Shown here one piece after another: positions 1 to 9,372 of a stretch of 64,000 nucleotides of DNA; the first letter of the stretch is position 1; every line of letters starts with the position of its first letter. The notes beneath the pieces are model-generated. The model ran no database searches and was not told the DNA's origin. It worked only from the letters and a program-made list of their open reading frames with translations. The translations under genes were made by a program, and so were the position numbers. The stretch is from Niallia taxi. GTDB lineage: Bacteria > Bacillota > Bacilli > Bacillales > Cytobacillaceae. The stretch spans positions 1 through 64,000 of the forward strand of contig NZ_RZTZ01000016.1 of NCBI RefSeq assembly GCF_004005475.1, written 5' to 3'.

Positions 1-66
1 TCGACTTGCATGTATTAGGCACGCCGCCAGCGTTCGTCCTGAGCCAGGATCAAACTCTCCGATAAA
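1..66 (-). rRNA. rrs: 16S ribosomal RNA, 5' end only
   Basis: The reverse complement begins TTTATCGGAGAGTTTGATCC and runs into the universal 27F primer region and the GCGGCGTGCCTAATACATGC block. This is the start of a Bacillus 16S rRNA gene. Only about 66 nt are in the window; the rest of the operon lies to the left. The 5' end at 66 is set by analogy with the mature B. subtilis 16S terminus. Confidence 0.98.
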
Positions 67-221
67 GAGTAAGATTAGCTCATTGCTAAACTCTAGCTTT
101 TGTTACTTGTTTTGTTTCTATAACGAAGTTATAAAAACGATTATTGTTGACGTTTGTTTGTTCAGTTTTCAAAGAGCAATTTTTTCTAACGCTTCCTTCT
201 TCTTCCAGAAGCGACTTTATT

Positions 222-250
222 AATATAACATCTGACGTTTTTTATGTCAA
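222..250 (-). promoter_or_regulatory. rRNA operon promoter P2
   Basis: On the minus strand TTGACA (250-245) is followed after exactly 17 nt by TATATT (227-222), a near-consensus sigma-A promoter. It lies about 155 nt upstream of the mature 16S end. Between it and 16S is the leader, including the motif TTGCTCTTTGAAAACTGAAC, typical of the sequence preceding 16S in Bacillus and involved in antitermination and processing. Confidence 0.85.
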
Positions 251-315
251 ATGTTTTTTTGAAAAACTTTTCCGTCGTTTCAGCAACATTTCGTGTTGTT
301 TCAGCGACGGATATA

Positions 316-344
316 AATATACCAAGTAATTTAGTTAGCGTCAA
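316..344 (-). promoter_or_regulatory. rRNA operon promoter P1
   Basis: On the minus strand TTGACG (344-339) is followed after 17 nt by TATATT (321-316). It sits 94 nt upstream of a second promoter with the same -10 hexamer, matching the tandem P1/P2 layout of Bacillus rRNA operons. The upstream stretch is A/T rich and could act as an UP element. Positions 67-363 contain no gene, only this leader and promoter region. Confidence 0.82.
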
Positions 345-363
345 TACTTTTCCCAAAAAAACT

Positions 364-1242
364 TTAATCTTTTTTTGAAACCTTATAATAACGGTGATAT
401 ACCTTAGGACTTTTAGTTTCTACCTCGACCACCTCAATAAAGTGTTTCTCAATTAAATATTCAATCAGCCTGCCCAAATCAACGGAATATACAAGAAACA
501 ATTCTTCATTCTCTATAAGGTCATTAAAAGACCAATAATCTTTTTCCGTTAATATATCTGAAATATGCTGAATGCTCATTTTCGTTTTAGAGTGGATAAG
601 GAATTCACTTGCCAAAAACAGCAACTCAAGTCTTTTTTCCAAAGGCTCCTCACTATTAATCAACTCGACATACAATTTGTATATCTCTGGTTCAATTTGC
701 TTAACTTGGCTCCATACTGTAACCTCTGGATGAAACCCATTTTCAATAACAGCAAGTCGCGCAAGATGATGTAAGGAGTGAACGACATCATTATATGCAT
801 CAAGATAATGTTTGTTCTCAAAAAAAGCTTTACCATCCATATATCTTCTAATTAACTTAGCAAACTCCACTCCCATCTTACGTTTCCTTTGGATGACAGG
901 GAAATCCTTCAACTCGCTTTTCAACTGGGATACATATTCATTTCGATCAAATATGACTCTCCCATTATAAAGCCATTCAAATATTTTTTTATTTGTCCCA
1001 AGCAAAATCCATTTTTTCAATTGTGTTTCTGTAATAATATGAAGTGCAGCTTTTTTGTCTGTATACGTGTAGTGTTTAATAAAAACAGGCTTGTCTGCCT
1101 CTTTCACGATGATAAGCATCACCGAGTCAAATGTATCAGTTACCGTCATTTCTTTTTGTCTTTTTTCTATCATAAGAACTCCAAGTGTATTCGCTTGGCT
1201 TGCTCTCTCTTGATAAATCGGACGAAGAATGTCTTCCATCAT
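364..1242 (-). CDS. ygxA: YgxA-like nucleotidyltransferase-family protein
   Basis: A 292-residue protein whose size and position immediately upstream of an rRNA operon and downstream of perR match B. subtilis YgxA, annotated as nucleotidyltransferase-like with no established role. The start ATG ATG follows GGAGGAAT at good spacing. The protein looks soluble, mixed alpha/beta in the first third and helical in the middle (around 140-215), with a basic C-terminus. No signal peptide or membrane segment is seen. The first rRNA promoter lies just beyond its stop codon, so read-through into the rrn operon is conceivable. The name rests on synteny and size; I infer no enzymatic activity. Confidence 0.8.
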   Translation of the reverse strand: MMEDILRPIYQERASQANTLGVLMIEKRQKEMTVTDTFDSVMLIIVKEADKPVFIKHYTYTDKKAALHIITETQLKKWILLGTNKKIFEWLYNGRVIFDRNEYVSQLKSELKDFPVIQRKRKMGVEFAKLIRRYMDGKAFFENKHYLDAYNDVVHSLHHLARLAVIENGFHPEVTVWSQVKQIEPEIYKLYVELINSEEPLEKRLELLFLASEFLIHSKTKMSIQHISDILTEKDYWSFNDLIENEELFLVYSVDLGRLIEYLIEKHFIEVVEVETKSPKVYHRYYKVSKKD

Positions 1243-1366
1243 TATTCCTCCATCATAAAAAATTCGTTTTTAATACTTTCGACACTTTGTTTCGAATTCC
1301 TGCATGTCCTTTTTTACGCAGTTGAACCCTTCGGTATGATCTATTTACTCTTTAACACAAAATAAA

Positions 1367-1442
1367 AACAAAAAGAGGAGTCATCCAATCTAAAATCACC
1401 TCCAGAACCTGGCTCGTAATTTTAAAAGAGACAATCCTCTTT
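1367..1442 (-). terminator. Long-stem terminator after perR
   Basis: Reading leftward from the perR stop, AAAGAGGA pairs with TCCTCTTT about 55 nt later, with a small inner hairpin around CCAGGTTCTGG, and is followed by a T-rich tract. This reads as an intrinsic terminator for perR. The space between perR and ygxA holds no gene; ygzB, found here in B. subtilis, is absent. Confidence 0.6.
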
Positions 1443-1450
1443 ATACTTGC

Positions 1451-1894
1451 TTAGTGCGCTTCATTTTTTGCACAGTCAGGACATGTTCCATAAATTTCTA
1501 AGCGGTGATGACTGATTTTAAAACCTGAAACGTGACTTGCGAACTGTTCTACCTCGTCTAGTCCAGGATAATGGAAATCCACTATCTTCCCGCATTCCTT
1601 ACAAATGATATGGTAATGATGGGAAGTTATAAAATCAAATCGGCTTGAGGAATCACCATACGTCAATTCCTTTACAAGACTCACTTCTTTAAAAACTCTT
1701 AAATTATTATAAACAGTGGCCACACTCATATTTGGAAATTTGCCTTCCAGTGCTTTGTAGATTTCATCGGCAGTCGGATGTGACATTGAGCTTATTAAGT
1801 ATTCAAGTATCGCATGACGCTGCGGGGTAATGCGCACTCCTGTTTCTTTTAATTTATCAAGAGCTTCCTGTAACTCATTATGTTCCACAGACAT
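1451..1894 (-). CDS. perR: Peroxide-responsive repressor PerR
   Basis: Fur-family metalloregulator of peroxide stress. It has an N-terminal winged helix ([11 protein letters not shown] and [12 protein letters not shown]) and a C-terminal metal/dimer domain with HHYH, the zinc-site pairs CKEC and CPDC, and the PerR-type stretch [12 protein letters not shown]. In the family, metal-catalysed oxidation of histidine ligands by H2O2 releases the repressor from DNA. Length (147 aa) matches PerR. The start is uncertain: ATG at 1894 is chosen, while GTG at 1888 is better spaced from GGGGTG and an ATG at 1903 has no clear ribosome site. A Per box overlaps its own promoter, suggesting autoregulation. 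The neighbour is a peroxiredoxin gene, as in B. subtilis. Confidence 0.95.
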   Translation of the reverse strand: MSVEHNELQEALDKLKETGVRITPQRHAILEYLISSMSHPTADEIYKALEGKFPNMSVATVYNNLRVFKEVSLVKELTYGDSSSRFDFITSHHYHIICKECGKIVDFHYPGLDEVEQFASHVSGFKISHHRLEIYGTCPDCAKNEAH

Positions 1895-1923
1895 GCACCC
1901 CATTTCTAAAAGATATTCTTATT

Positions 1924-1970
1924 TTATAATGTTTATAATTAGTGTACTAACAATATCATGTATTTGTCAA
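1924..1970 (-). promoter_or_regulatory. perR promoter with Per box
   Basis: On the minus strand TTGACA (1970-1965), 18 nt spacer, TACACT (1946-1941). Just downstream, 1924-1938 reads TTATAATGTTTATAA, matching the Per-box consensus TTATAATNATTATAA at 14 of 15 positions. A repressor bound there would cover the transcription start. The rest of the gap between the peroxiredoxin gene and perR (1904-2237) holds only this promoter and a terminator hairpin. Confidence 0.75.
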
Positions 1971-2103
1971 TAAGAATGGCGGAATAGCCGTTAAATACAC
2001 CGATATTATCAATTATCATGCTTCTAATCTAGAATGATTATCTTTCAATACTTTTTATTATATGCTAATACACCTATTTAATGCTTTCCTCAATCAAATC
2101 TGG

Positions 2104-2143
2104 ATAAAAAAAAGGCAGACCACCGATTGTGGTCTGCAACATA
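2104..2143 (-). terminator. Intrinsic terminator after bcp/ygaF
   Basis: GCAGACCA and TGGTCTGC form a perfect stem with a short loop; on the minus strand it is followed by a run of eight T residues. It ends transcription of the peroxiredoxin gene before the perR promoter. Confidence 0.85.
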
Positions 2144-2237
2144 TATCTGAGGAGGTATGCCCTAATATAATGTATTCATAACTTGTATATTGGAATGGAC
2201 AAAAGCCTCGAGACAATAAAATTAGGCAGGAAAACCG

Positions 2238-2702
2238 TTATAGCTTTTTCAGCTCTTCTGCAATTTCCTCGACATGACCGGCAACTTTAACCTTTCTCCA
2301 CTCACGAACAAGCCTTCCCTCCTTGTCAATAAGAAAAGTGGAACGTTCTATCCCCATATATTCCTTTCCAAAGTTTTTCTTCAGCTTCCATACATCATAA
2401 CTCTCTGCCACTTTGTGATCTTCATCTGCAAGCAGAAGGAATGGCAGCTCATGCTTTGCAATAAACTTCTTATGTTTATCTACAGGGTCTGGGCTTACAC
2501 CAAGGACAACAGCTTCAAGTTCCTCGAATCTCGAATGACTGTCCCTAAAATCACATGCTTCAGTTGTACAGCCAGGTGTCATATCTTTTGGATAGAAGTA
2601 TAAAACAATATTTTTCCCTCTATAATCAGACAGTTTAATTACCTTGCCACTGTTTGCCTCTAATTCGAAATCAGGTGCTTGCTCTCCTATATTTACACTC
2701 AT
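2238..2702 (-). CDS. bcp: Thioredoxin-dependent thiol peroxidase (BCP/PrxQ)
   Basis: Reduces hydrogen and alkyl peroxides at the expense of thioredoxin; cytoplasmic. The 154-aa protein shows the peroxiredoxin Q motif MTPGCTTEAC, giving peroxidatic Cys45 and resolving Cys50, plus FYPKD before it and IERSTFLIDKEG in the C-terminal half. The start at 2702 was chosen because GGAGG lies 8 nt upstream; a longer in-frame reading to 2762 adds residues not expected for the family. It corresponds to B. subtilis ygaF and sits next to perR. No obvious Per box was found upstream, so PerR control is not claimed. Confidence 0.92.
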   Translation of the reverse strand: MSVNIGEQAPDFELEANSGKVIKLSDYRGKNIVLYFYPKDMTPGCTTEACDFRDSHSRFEELEAVVLGVSPDPVDKHKKFIAKHELPFLLLADEDHKVAESYDVWKLKKNFGKEYMGIERSTFLIDKEGRLVREWRKVKVAGHVEEIAEELKKL

Positions 2703-2780
2703 TCTCTTATCCTCCAATGCTGGTATTATTATTAGACTAGCTAATGAAGAAGATAATTTCAACTAACATACTCTAACAAA

Positions 2781-3227
2781 TTAACTTTCCATATCTAACA
2801 CAGCTCTTGCAACAAATGCCGCTGGGATGGTATACCCGATAAGCGCTTCAATTACTACTATCAATCTGCCGAGACCGATTGGCGTCAAATCACCAAACCC
2901 TACTGAAAACAGCGTAATCCCACTAAAATATATACCTGTTTGCAGCTCGTCTAGAAAATGTAGGGAAGAAGCATATATTTGCTGGCTTTCGTTATAGACC
3001 TGCACGCCATTCAGCTGAAGAAGCGTGTAAATTAGGCCAAAGCCTATCATTATGGTGATATAAACAAAGAAAAGATACAAAAAGTTTTCAAATGAGACCC
3101 ATTTTTCTTTCAGGCGATAAGGAACAAACAGCGTTCGCAAGCTCATCATAATAAAAAAGATAATCATCGCTAACAAAAAATAAAAAAACACGTTCCTCCC
3201 CCTATCCATTTCTCCCGCCAAGTTCAA
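2781..3227 (-). CDS. Two-TM potassium channel-like protein
   Basis: A 148-aa membrane protein with a basic-flanked N-terminal helix (about 10-30), a second around 50-70 and a third near the C-terminus. Between the last two is a pore loop with the selectivity-filter-like motif SVGFGDLTP, as in KcsA/YugO-type ion channels. There is no C-terminal RCK domain, so gating would be by an unknown means or by partner subunits. It ends shortly upstream of the peroxiredoxin gene on the same strand. The gene is not part of the B. subtilis block and so is lineage specific. Start may be the internal Met at residue 7. Confidence 0.82.
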   Translation of the reverse strand: MNLAGEMDRGRNVFFYFLLAMIIFFIMMSLRTLFVPYRLKEKWVSFENFLYLFFVYITIMIGFGLIYTLLQLNGVQVYNESQQIYASSLHFLDELQTGIYFSGITLFSVGFGDLTPIGLGRLIVVIEALIGYTIPAAFVARAVLDMES

Positions 3228-3379
3228 TATATTTAAAATGTATGCTTGTCTGCCTGTTTAAAGACCTTTTCTAAATCCCTATGCAAGCTAAGACAATACC
3301 TTTATCGTTTATCTTCTGAAAAAAAGTGCTAAAATTATAAAGAACATCTTTTAATGATGAAAGTTTTAGGAGGAATATC

Positions 3380-4678
3380 ATGCAGCATAATAATTCTGAG
3401 AGATTACATGAGGAAGCCCTTAAAGTAATCGTAGGCGGAGTCAACAGCCCTTCTCGTTCGTATAAAGCAGTTGGTGGCGGTGCACCTGTAGCAATGGAAA
3501 GGGGTCAAGGTGCTTACTTCTTTGATGTGGACGGAAACCAATATATTGATTATTTGGCAGCGTATGGTCCAATCATTACTGGACACGCTCATCCCCATAT
3601 TACAAAAGCAATCACTAAAGCGGCAGAAACAGGGGTTTTATATGGAACGCCAACACCGCATGAAGTTACATTTGCAAAAATGCTTCAAGAGGCAATCCCT
3701 TCCATGGAGAAGGTCAGATTCATGAACTCTGGTACAGAGGCAGTCATGACTACAATCAGGGTTGCAAGAGCATATACCGGCAGAAATAAAGTAATTAAAT
3801 TTGCAGGCTGCTATCACGGTCACTCTGACCCGGTTCTTGTTGCGGCAGGTTCTGGTCCATCTACACTGGGAACCCCGGATTCAGCTGGTGTGCCAGCAGT
3901 AATCGCAGCTGATGTTATCACTGTTCCATTCAACGATCCTGACGCATTTAAGGATGCTATTGAAAAATGGGGTGCAGAAATTGCGGCTGTTCTTGTAGAG
4001 CCAATCGTTGGTAACTTTGGAATTGTCGAGCCGATTAAAGGGTTCCTTGAATTAATCAATGAATATACGCATAACGCTGGTGCACTTGTCATCTATGATG
4101 AGGTAATTACAGCATTCCGCTTTACATATGGCGGCGCACAGGACTTATTAGGAGTTCAGCCAGATTTAACAGCATTAGGAAAAATCATCGGCGGAGGCTT
4201 ACCAATCGGAGCTTATGGCGGTAAAAAGGAAATCATGGACAAAGTGGCACCAGTAGGACCAGCATATCAAGCTGGCACACATGCTGGAAACCCGGCATCT
4301 GTTCTTTCAGGTATTGCTTGTCTTGAAGTACTAAAGCAAAAAGGCGTATACGAGCATTTAGACAGACTTGGAGCATTGCTTGAAAAGGGTATTGCCGAAA
4401 CTGCCGCTACACATAATATGCCTATTACAATTAATCGATTAAAAGGCGCTTTGACTGTTTATTTCACTAACGAAAAAGTAATGAATTATGAACAAGCCGA
4501 AAATACAGACGGCGAGCTTTTCGGTAAATTCTTTAAGTTAATGGTTGAACAAGGCATTATGCTTGCACCTTCCAAATACGAAGCATGGTTCATTACAATC
4601 GCCCATACAGAAGAAAATATCGAAGCAACAATACACGCAGTCCAAAATGCTTTCGAAGCATTAGCAAAAGAACTATAA
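3380..4678 (+). CDS. gsaB: Glutamate-1-semialdehyde 2,1-aminomutase
   Basis: PLP-dependent aminomutase converting glutamate-1-semialdehyde to 5-aminolevulinate for tetrapyrrole synthesis. The 432 residues match the family length. Visible landmarks are [20 protein letters not shown] (PLP phosphate binding), [16 protein letters not shown] with Asp240, and the Schiff-base lysine Lys268 in [10 protein letters not shown]. The start ATG follows TTAGGAGGAATATC. This is the stand-alone second copy known as gsaB (hemL2) in B. subtilis, at the same location beside ygaE, rather than the hemAXCDBL copy. A siroheme operon lies at the far end of the window but is not linked. Confidence 0.95.
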   Translation: MQHNNSERLHEEALKVIVGGVNSPSRSYKAVGGGAPVAMERGQGAYFFDVDGNQYIDYLAAYGPIITGHAHPHITKAITKAAETGVLYGTPTPHEVTFAKMLQEAIPSMEKVRFMNSGTEAVMTTIRVARAYTGRNKVIKFAGCYHGHSDPVLVAAGSGPSTLGTPDSAGVPAVIAADVITVPFNDPDAFKDAIEKWGAEIAAVLVEPIVGNFGIVEPIKGFLELINEYTHNAGALVIYDEVITAFRFTYGGAQDLLGVQPDLTALGKIIGGGLPIGAYGGKKEIMDKVAPVGPAYQAGTHAGNPASVLSGIACLEVLKQKGVYEHLDRLGALLEKGIAETAATHNMPITINRLKGALTVYFTNEKVMNYEQAENTDGELFGKFFKLMVEQGIMLAPSKYEAWFITIAHTEENIEATIHAVQNAFEALAKEL

Positions 4679-4716
4679 GAATCAATCTTTGCCAGTAAAA
4701 GCAATGTTGATTTACT

Positions 4717-4785
4717 CAGCAGGGAGACCTCCTCTACTAAAGTTAGGCCAACAGCGTTACACTTCATCACAAGAAATCCCTGCTG
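4717..4785 (+). repeat. Nine-bp inverted repeat downstream of gsaB
   Basis: CAGCAGGGA at 4717-4725 is matched by TCCCTGCTG at 4777-4785, a perfect 9-bp pairing enclosing 51 nt. It lies between the gsaB stop and its terminator, in the 3' untranslated region. Function unknown. Confidence 0.5.
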
Positions 4786-4796
4786 TGAAAAATTCA

Positions 4797-4826
4797 AAAA
4801 CAGAGAGCATGCCGCTCTCTGTTTCC
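4797..4826 (+). terminator. Terminator after gsaB
   Basis: ACAGAGAG and CTCTCTGT form an 8-bp stem with a 7-nt loop, followed by TTTCC. It lies 120 nt beyond the gsaB stop and before the ygaE promoter region. Confidence 0.65.
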
Positions 4827-5074
4827 ATACATTACAGCAATTATCCTAATATTCTCTCCACTTGTTATCTATTAAGAATATCTAACAACACCAAACACCC
4901 ACATCAGCACTACTTTCATTTACTTTTCATGAAAAAATCATATAATCATACAAATGACTATTGATGTTAACAAGCAATCACTGTATAGTACATTATTGTT
5001 TAGTTTTTCTATAAATTGTTTAAAGTAAAGGTATACTACGCAACAGAAAATGTATGAGAGAGGATTATTTCAAT

Positions 5075-6163
5075 ATGACACTTGGAGCGCGCATTCTTAA
5101 AACAGGAATCGCCATCGTTTTAGCATTGCTGCTTGCACAAACACTGCAAGTACCAACTCCTGTATTCGCGGGAATTTCAGCGATTTTTGCGATACAGCCT
5201 ACTATCTATCGATCTTACTTATCTATAATAGAACAAATTCAAGGTAATATAATCGGCGCGATCATCGCAGTTGTCTTCGTACTTAGCTTTGGCAACAACA
5301 TCTTTATAATCGGTCTAGCAGCCGTTATCGTCATTACAATTAACTTAAAGCTTAAACTGGAAAAGACGATCATCTTGTCGACAGTGACATTGATCGCTAT
5401 TATGGAAACAACAACAGATGACTTTATCATCTTTGCGATAATACGATTTTCTACTATTATGCTTGGTATTATTTCTGCATTTATCGTTAATCTCGTATTT
5501 TTGCCTCCTAAATATGAAAACAAGCTGTACAACAGCATTTCTGATATAAGTGAAGAAATTACAAAGTGGATACGCCTCAATATAAGGCATGCATCCGAAC
5601 ATAGTCTATTGAAAAATGACATCGACAAGATTTCTGACCGGATAATTAAAATAGACCAGCTTTATTTAATGTACAAAGAAGAAAGAAACTATTTTAAGAG
5701 GAACACCCCTTTTAAAGCAAGAAAGCTTGTTATCTACAGGCAGATGATAAACACACTTAAAAGATCCTTTCATACTTTGAAAAAGCTGCACCGTTTTGAA
5801 AATGAGCTTAAAACATTGCCAGAGAATTTTCAAAACATCATTCAGCAGCAGCTCGATTGTCTGATCCATCATCATGAGCATGTTATGTTGAAGTTTATCG
5901 GAAAGGTAAAACCAAATGTAACCTTTGAAGAGGGTAATATCACACTAGATAGAAAAGAATTGTTCTATCAGCTTATCAACCATTACCGGGAAACGGTAAA
6001 TGAGCGGGTGTGCGAGCACAATGAGGAGATTGTACAGTATCATGCGATGCAAATCATTTCTGCCATCATTGAGTATGATGAGAATGTAGAGCATTTAGAT
6101 ACGCTGATCACTACAATTCAAGTCCATCATCATCATGAGCCTGAAGTGAAAATGGAAGAATAA
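5075..6163 (+). CDS. ygaE: Aromatic acid exporter-family membrane protein (YgaE)
   Basis: A 362-aa protein with four hydrophobic helices in the first about 140 residues and a long charged, helical cytoplasmic C-terminal half with a His-rich tail (VHHHHEPE). This is the layout of the ArAE_1/DUF939 family, half-size relatives of FUSC exporters, whose substrates are generally unknown. Synteny with gsaB and ygaD supports ygaE. The start at 5075 gives the family-like beginning MTLGARILKTG and has AGAGGA upstream; an in-frame ATG at 5054 lacks a good ribosome site. It converges on ygaD with a shared terminator. Confidence 0.85.
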   Translation: MTLGARILKTGIAIVLALLLAQTLQVPTPVFAGISAIFAIQPTIYRSYLSIIEQIQGNIIGAIIAVVFVLSFGNNIFIIGLAAVIVITINLKLKLEKTIILSTVTLIAIMETTTDDFIIFAIIRFSTIMLGIISAFIVNLVFLPPKYENKLYNSISDISEEITKWIRLNIRHASEHSLLKNDIDKISDRIIKIDQLYLMYKEERNYFKRNTPFKARKLVIYRQMINTLKRSFHTLKKLHRFENELKTLPENFQNIIQQQLDCLIHHHEHVMLKFIGKVKPNVTFEEGNITLDRKELFYQLINHYRETVNERVCEHNEEIVQYHAMQIISAIIEYDENVEHLDTLITTIQVHHHHEPEVKMEE

Positions 6164-6167
6164 ATAA

Positions 6168-6202
6168 GAAGGATGACCTAAAAAGAGGTCATCCTTTCTT
6201 AT
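6168..6202. terminator. Bidirectional terminator between ygaE and ygaD
   Basis: AAGGATGACCT pairs with AGGTCATCCTT around a 6-nt loop, with A- and T-rich flanks on both sides. It serves the two convergent genes. Confidence 0.85.
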
Positions 6203-6205
6203 TTT

Positions 6206-7954
6206 CTATACTCCTAGCTGTTGAATTTGAAACAGATTGAAATAATGGCCTTTTAGCTTCATCAACTGCTCATGGCTGCCATCTTCCGCAATTTCGCCAT
6301 TATTGATTAACACAATTCGGTCTGCATGTGTAATTGTTGAAAGCCTATGAGCGACAATCAATGTCGTTCTCTCTTTTGCCAGTTTTTCAATTGCCTCTTG
6401 TATGGACTGCTCGCTTTCTAAATCAAGCGCTGAAGTTGCTTCATCCAAAATTAAGATCGGCGGGTTCTTCAGGAATACACGAGCAATTGCGACACGCTGC
6501 TTTTGACCGCCGCTTAGCTTCACGCCTCTTTCCCCTACCTTCGTATCATAGCCATCCGGAAGCTGCATGATAAATTCATGGGCGTTTGCAGCCTTTGCCG
6601 CCTCCATCACTTCTTCTATTGTTGCATCTGGCTTACCTATCATAATGTTCTCTTTTATCGATTCACTGAATAAAATATTTTCTTGGAGAACCATTCCGAT
6701 TTTATCTCTCAATGTTCGCACTTGAAAATCGCGAATATCCTTTCCATCGAGCATAATAGTACCACCAGTAACATCATAGAAACGAGGTATTAAGCTAATG
6801 AGTGATGATTTTCCGCCTCCGCTCATACCAACAAAAGCAACGGTTTCTCCTTGTTTAATTTTCAAAGAGATATTATTGAGCACAAGGGAATCATTTTCAT
6901 CATAGGCGAAATCAACTTCCTTAAATTCAATCTCCCCTCGCACTTCGTTACACGGAATTGCATTCGGCTTATCCTGGATATCGTATTTCTCATCAATCAG
7001 CTCAAAAACACGGTCCATTGAAGCAATTGACTGCGTCAGCGTCGTTGATGAATTCACCATTCTTCGCAACGGATTATACAGCCTCTCAATATAGGCAAAA
7101 AATGCTACCATTGCACCTAATGAAAGCTGACCTGTTAATACTTGATATCCAGAGTATGCAATCACAATAATCGGTGAGATGTCTGTAATCGTATTAACTA
7201 CAGCAAAAGCTTTCGCATTCCAGCGTGTGTGATCTGTCGCCTTTTCCAAGAATGCATTATTATACTTTTTAAAGTGCTTTTGTTCATGGTCCTCTGTCGC
7301 AAAGCTTTTAATAACCGAAATTCCTTGTACTCTTTCGTGTAAGAAACTCTGTACTCCTGCTAAAGCTTGAGACCTCTCTCTTGTCAGCGTTCTTAAGTTT
7401 CCGAAGAAATGCTTGATTGACAAGGCGTAAAACGGTAAAAGGATGATTGAGATAATCGTCAGCTTTACATTCATTGTCAGCATGATACCGATTGTTATTA
7501 ATATCGTGACACCATCAAGCCATAAATTCATCAGACCTGTCAGGATGAAGTTCTTTGTTTGCTCCACATCATTAATGACCCGTGAGATAACTTCACCAGC
7601 CCTTGTATTGGAGTAGTACTTCAAGCTAAGCTTTTGCAGGTGAGCAAACAGCTGATCGCGAATATCATAAAGAATCTTATTTGATGTCCATTGTGCAAAA
7701 TATTGACGGTAGTATTCAACAGGCGGTCTGATGATGACAAAAATGACCAGCATTATCCCCATCATCTTTAAAAGACTGGTGATTCTTTCTTGCTTGTCCA
7801 AATCTGTTGCATTGATGATGTCATCAACTACAAATTTCAGTAAAAGCGGAATGAGCAAGGGAATAGCGAATTTAACGATTCCAATGATGATTGTCCCTAT
7901 AATTTGCATTCGATATGGTTTAACAAAATGCAAATATCTTTTTATACTGTCCAC
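6206..7954 (-). CDS. ygaD: ABC-type exporter, fused permease and ATPase (YgaD)
   Basis: A 582-aa half-transporter of the MsbA/BmrA type that would act as a dimer in the membrane. Residues 1-310 contain six membrane helices; 335-582 form the ATPase with Walker [10 protein letters not shown], signature [14 protein letters not shown], Walker [12 protein letters not shown] and switch AHRLST. The family exports lipids or drugs; the substrate here is unknown. Location matches B. subtilis ygaD. The gene is monocistronic: a hairpin follows its stop and ygaC upstream has its own reading unit. Confidence 0.92.
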   Translation of the reverse strand: MDSIKRYLHFVKPYRMQIIGTIIIGIVKFAIPLLIPLLLKFVVDDIINATDLDKQERITSLLKMMGIMLVIFVIIRPPVEYYRQYFAQWTSNKILYDIRDQLFAHLQKLSLKYYSNTRAGEVISRVINDVEQTKNFILTGLMNLWLDGVTILITIGIMLTMNVKLTIISIILLPFYALSIKHFFGNLRTLTRERSQALAGVQSFLHERVQGISVIKSFATEDHEQKHFKKYNNAFLEKATDHTRWNAKAFAVVNTITDISPIIVIAYSGYQVLTGQLSLGAMVAFFAYIERLYNPLRRMVNSSTTLTQSIASMDRVFELIDEKYDIQDKPNAIPCNEVRGEIEFKEVDFAYDENDSLVLNNISLKIKQGETVAFVGMSGGGKSSLISLIPRFYDVTGGTIMLDGKDIRDFQVRTLRDKIGMVLQENILFSESIKENIMIGKPDATIEEVMEAAKAANAHEFIMQLPDGYDTKVGERGVKLSGGQKQRVAIARVFLKNPPILILDEATSALDLESEQSIQEAIEKLAKERTTLIVAHRLSTITHADRIVLINNGEIAEDGSHEQLMKLKGHYFNLFQIQQLGV

Positions 7955-8099
7955 ACTCTCTCCTCTTTCCTTTCTAAAATTTTATGTAAAAATTGAAATT
8001 AGAACTTAACCTCAAACAAGAAGTTATTTTACCACTTGCATAAATGAAAACAAAAGAAAAAGCTTGCTGAACTTTCAACAAGCTATTCTTCCTACCATA

Positions 8100-8630
8100 T
8101 TAACTTCTGTACGTTAAATACCTTTCATACCATAAATCAATAAAATCTGGTGCAAAGGGACCCTTTCTTTGGCGTATCCACTGGATCAATTGATTAACAT
8201 GCGATTTCAAAATACGGTCAATCGCTTCTGGATAATTCATTTCTGCCCGATGACGTTCATATTCATCCTCATCAAGAAGATTGAATGTCATATCTGGGAA
8301 AATCTTTATATCCAAATCATAATCAATATATTTTACTGCTTCTCCATCATAAATAAATGGCGAACTAAGGTTACAATAATAATGGATTCCGTCTTCCCTT
8401 ATCATTCCTATTACATTAAACCAGTATTGGGAATGAAAGTAGCATATTGCCGGTTCACGGGTGACCCATGTTCTGCCGTCTGATTCTGTAACAATTGTCC
8501 GATCATTACCGCCTATTATTAAATTTTGCGTCCCTTTAAGTATCGTTGTTTCGTCCCAGATTCGATGGATGTGACCATTATGCTTGTAGCTATGGATTTG
8601 TATTGGTTCACCCTCGATAGGTACGCCCAT
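8100..8630 (-). CDS. ygaC: DUF402 nucleoside tri/diphosphatase (YgaC)
   Basis: A 176-aa soluble protein of the DUF402 family, whose characterised members hydrolyse nucleoside di- and triphosphates. The typical DUF402 features are present: the [12 protein letters not shown] start, the paired aromatic strand [13 protein letters not shown], the acidic metal-binding stretch [13 protein letters not shown] and then LLDEDEYE. Length and order (ygaB-ygaC-ygaD) agree with B. subtilis. The Asp-rich stretch at about 105-125 is the likely catalytic metal site, by analogy with the family. Confidence 0.9.
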   Translation of the reverse strand: MGVPIEGEPIQIHSYKHNGHIHRIWDETTILKGTQNLIIGGNDRTIVTESDGRTWVTREPAICYFHSQYWFNVIGMIREDGIHYYCNLSSPFIYDGEAVKYIDYDLDIKIFPDMTFNLLDEDEYERHRAEMNYPEAIDRILKSHVNQLIQWIRQRKGPFAPDFIDLWYERYLTYRS

Positions 8631-8815
8631 TATTCTCCCCTACTTTCATTTTGCGGACGCTTTGCAACCTACTTACATTTAAATATCCTATTTCCCAATC
8701 AAGGCAACAAAGAACAATTCCTCTTTTTTCTATTATTATAACGGTTAATAGAAAAATTTAAAACAAAAGAACCATTGAAATTGCGAAAGGAATGAGAAAT
8801 ATTTAAAAATTCCTA

Positions 8816-9076
8816 TTAAATAGAGCTTAAATTCATTTCATTTTCCTGATATACCTTAATTACTTTTTCTGTCTGTATCTCAAAAATTCGCTGTATTTCT
8901 TTTAATTCGCTTTTCATGTTCATGATTTCATGCTGTACTTCTTTCAATTCCGTTTCACTTTGCAATTGCTGCAGCTGATCTTCAATTTCTTCACACCGTT
9001 CAAGCTCACTCTGCAAGTACAGCAGTTTTTCCATAATCTTCATCTGTTCTCCTACTAATCCATTGAACACGTCCAT
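8816..9076 (-). CDS. ygaB: YgaB-like coiled-coil protein
   Basis: An 86-aa, highly charged, helical protein with heptad-like spacing throughout (MEKLLYLQSELERCEEIEDQ and onward), probably a coiled coil. It has the position of B. subtilis ygaB, between sspE and ygaC; that protein has no known function. The start at 9076 (MDVFNGLVGEQ) was chosen because the 16 residues ahead of it are hydrophobic and unlike the rest; AGGA lies about 11 nt upstream, so the site is only moderate. Confidence 0.75.
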   Translation of the reverse strand: MDVFNGLVGEQMKIMEKLLYLQSELERCEEIEDQLQQLQSETELKEVQHEIMNMKSELKEIQRIFEIQTEKVIKVYQENEMNLSSI

Positions 9077-9327
9077 GAACACACACATCCTAATTAATAT
9101 TTTTTGGAAGAATCCATTAATCACTCAACATTTAAAAGGAGAGTTTCTCTTCCGTAATAACAGACTGATTTTAAAAAACCTTTTTTATGGGGAATTAGAT
9201 TATTTTGCTCTGTTGATTATTTCCACTTCCTCCAGTCTATTTCCTTTGACAACTTCTGTAGACTGACAAGAAGTTTTGTCGAACTGTAAGATGAGCTTAT
9301 CGGAGTGTTATTTTTGGGAGAAAAGGA

Positions 9328-9363
9328 ACGAAGACACTTTCCTCTAAGAAAAGTGCCTTCGTT
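9328..9363 (-). terminator. Terminator after sspE
   Basis: Reading leftward, AACGAAGGCACTTTTC pairs with GGAAAGTGTCTTCGTT around a 5-nt loop (one mismatch), followed by CCTTTTCTCC. It lies 10 nt beyond the sspE stop. Long stable hairpins are common after ssp genes. Confidence 0.8.
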
Positions 9364-9372
9364 ATCAGCTAA

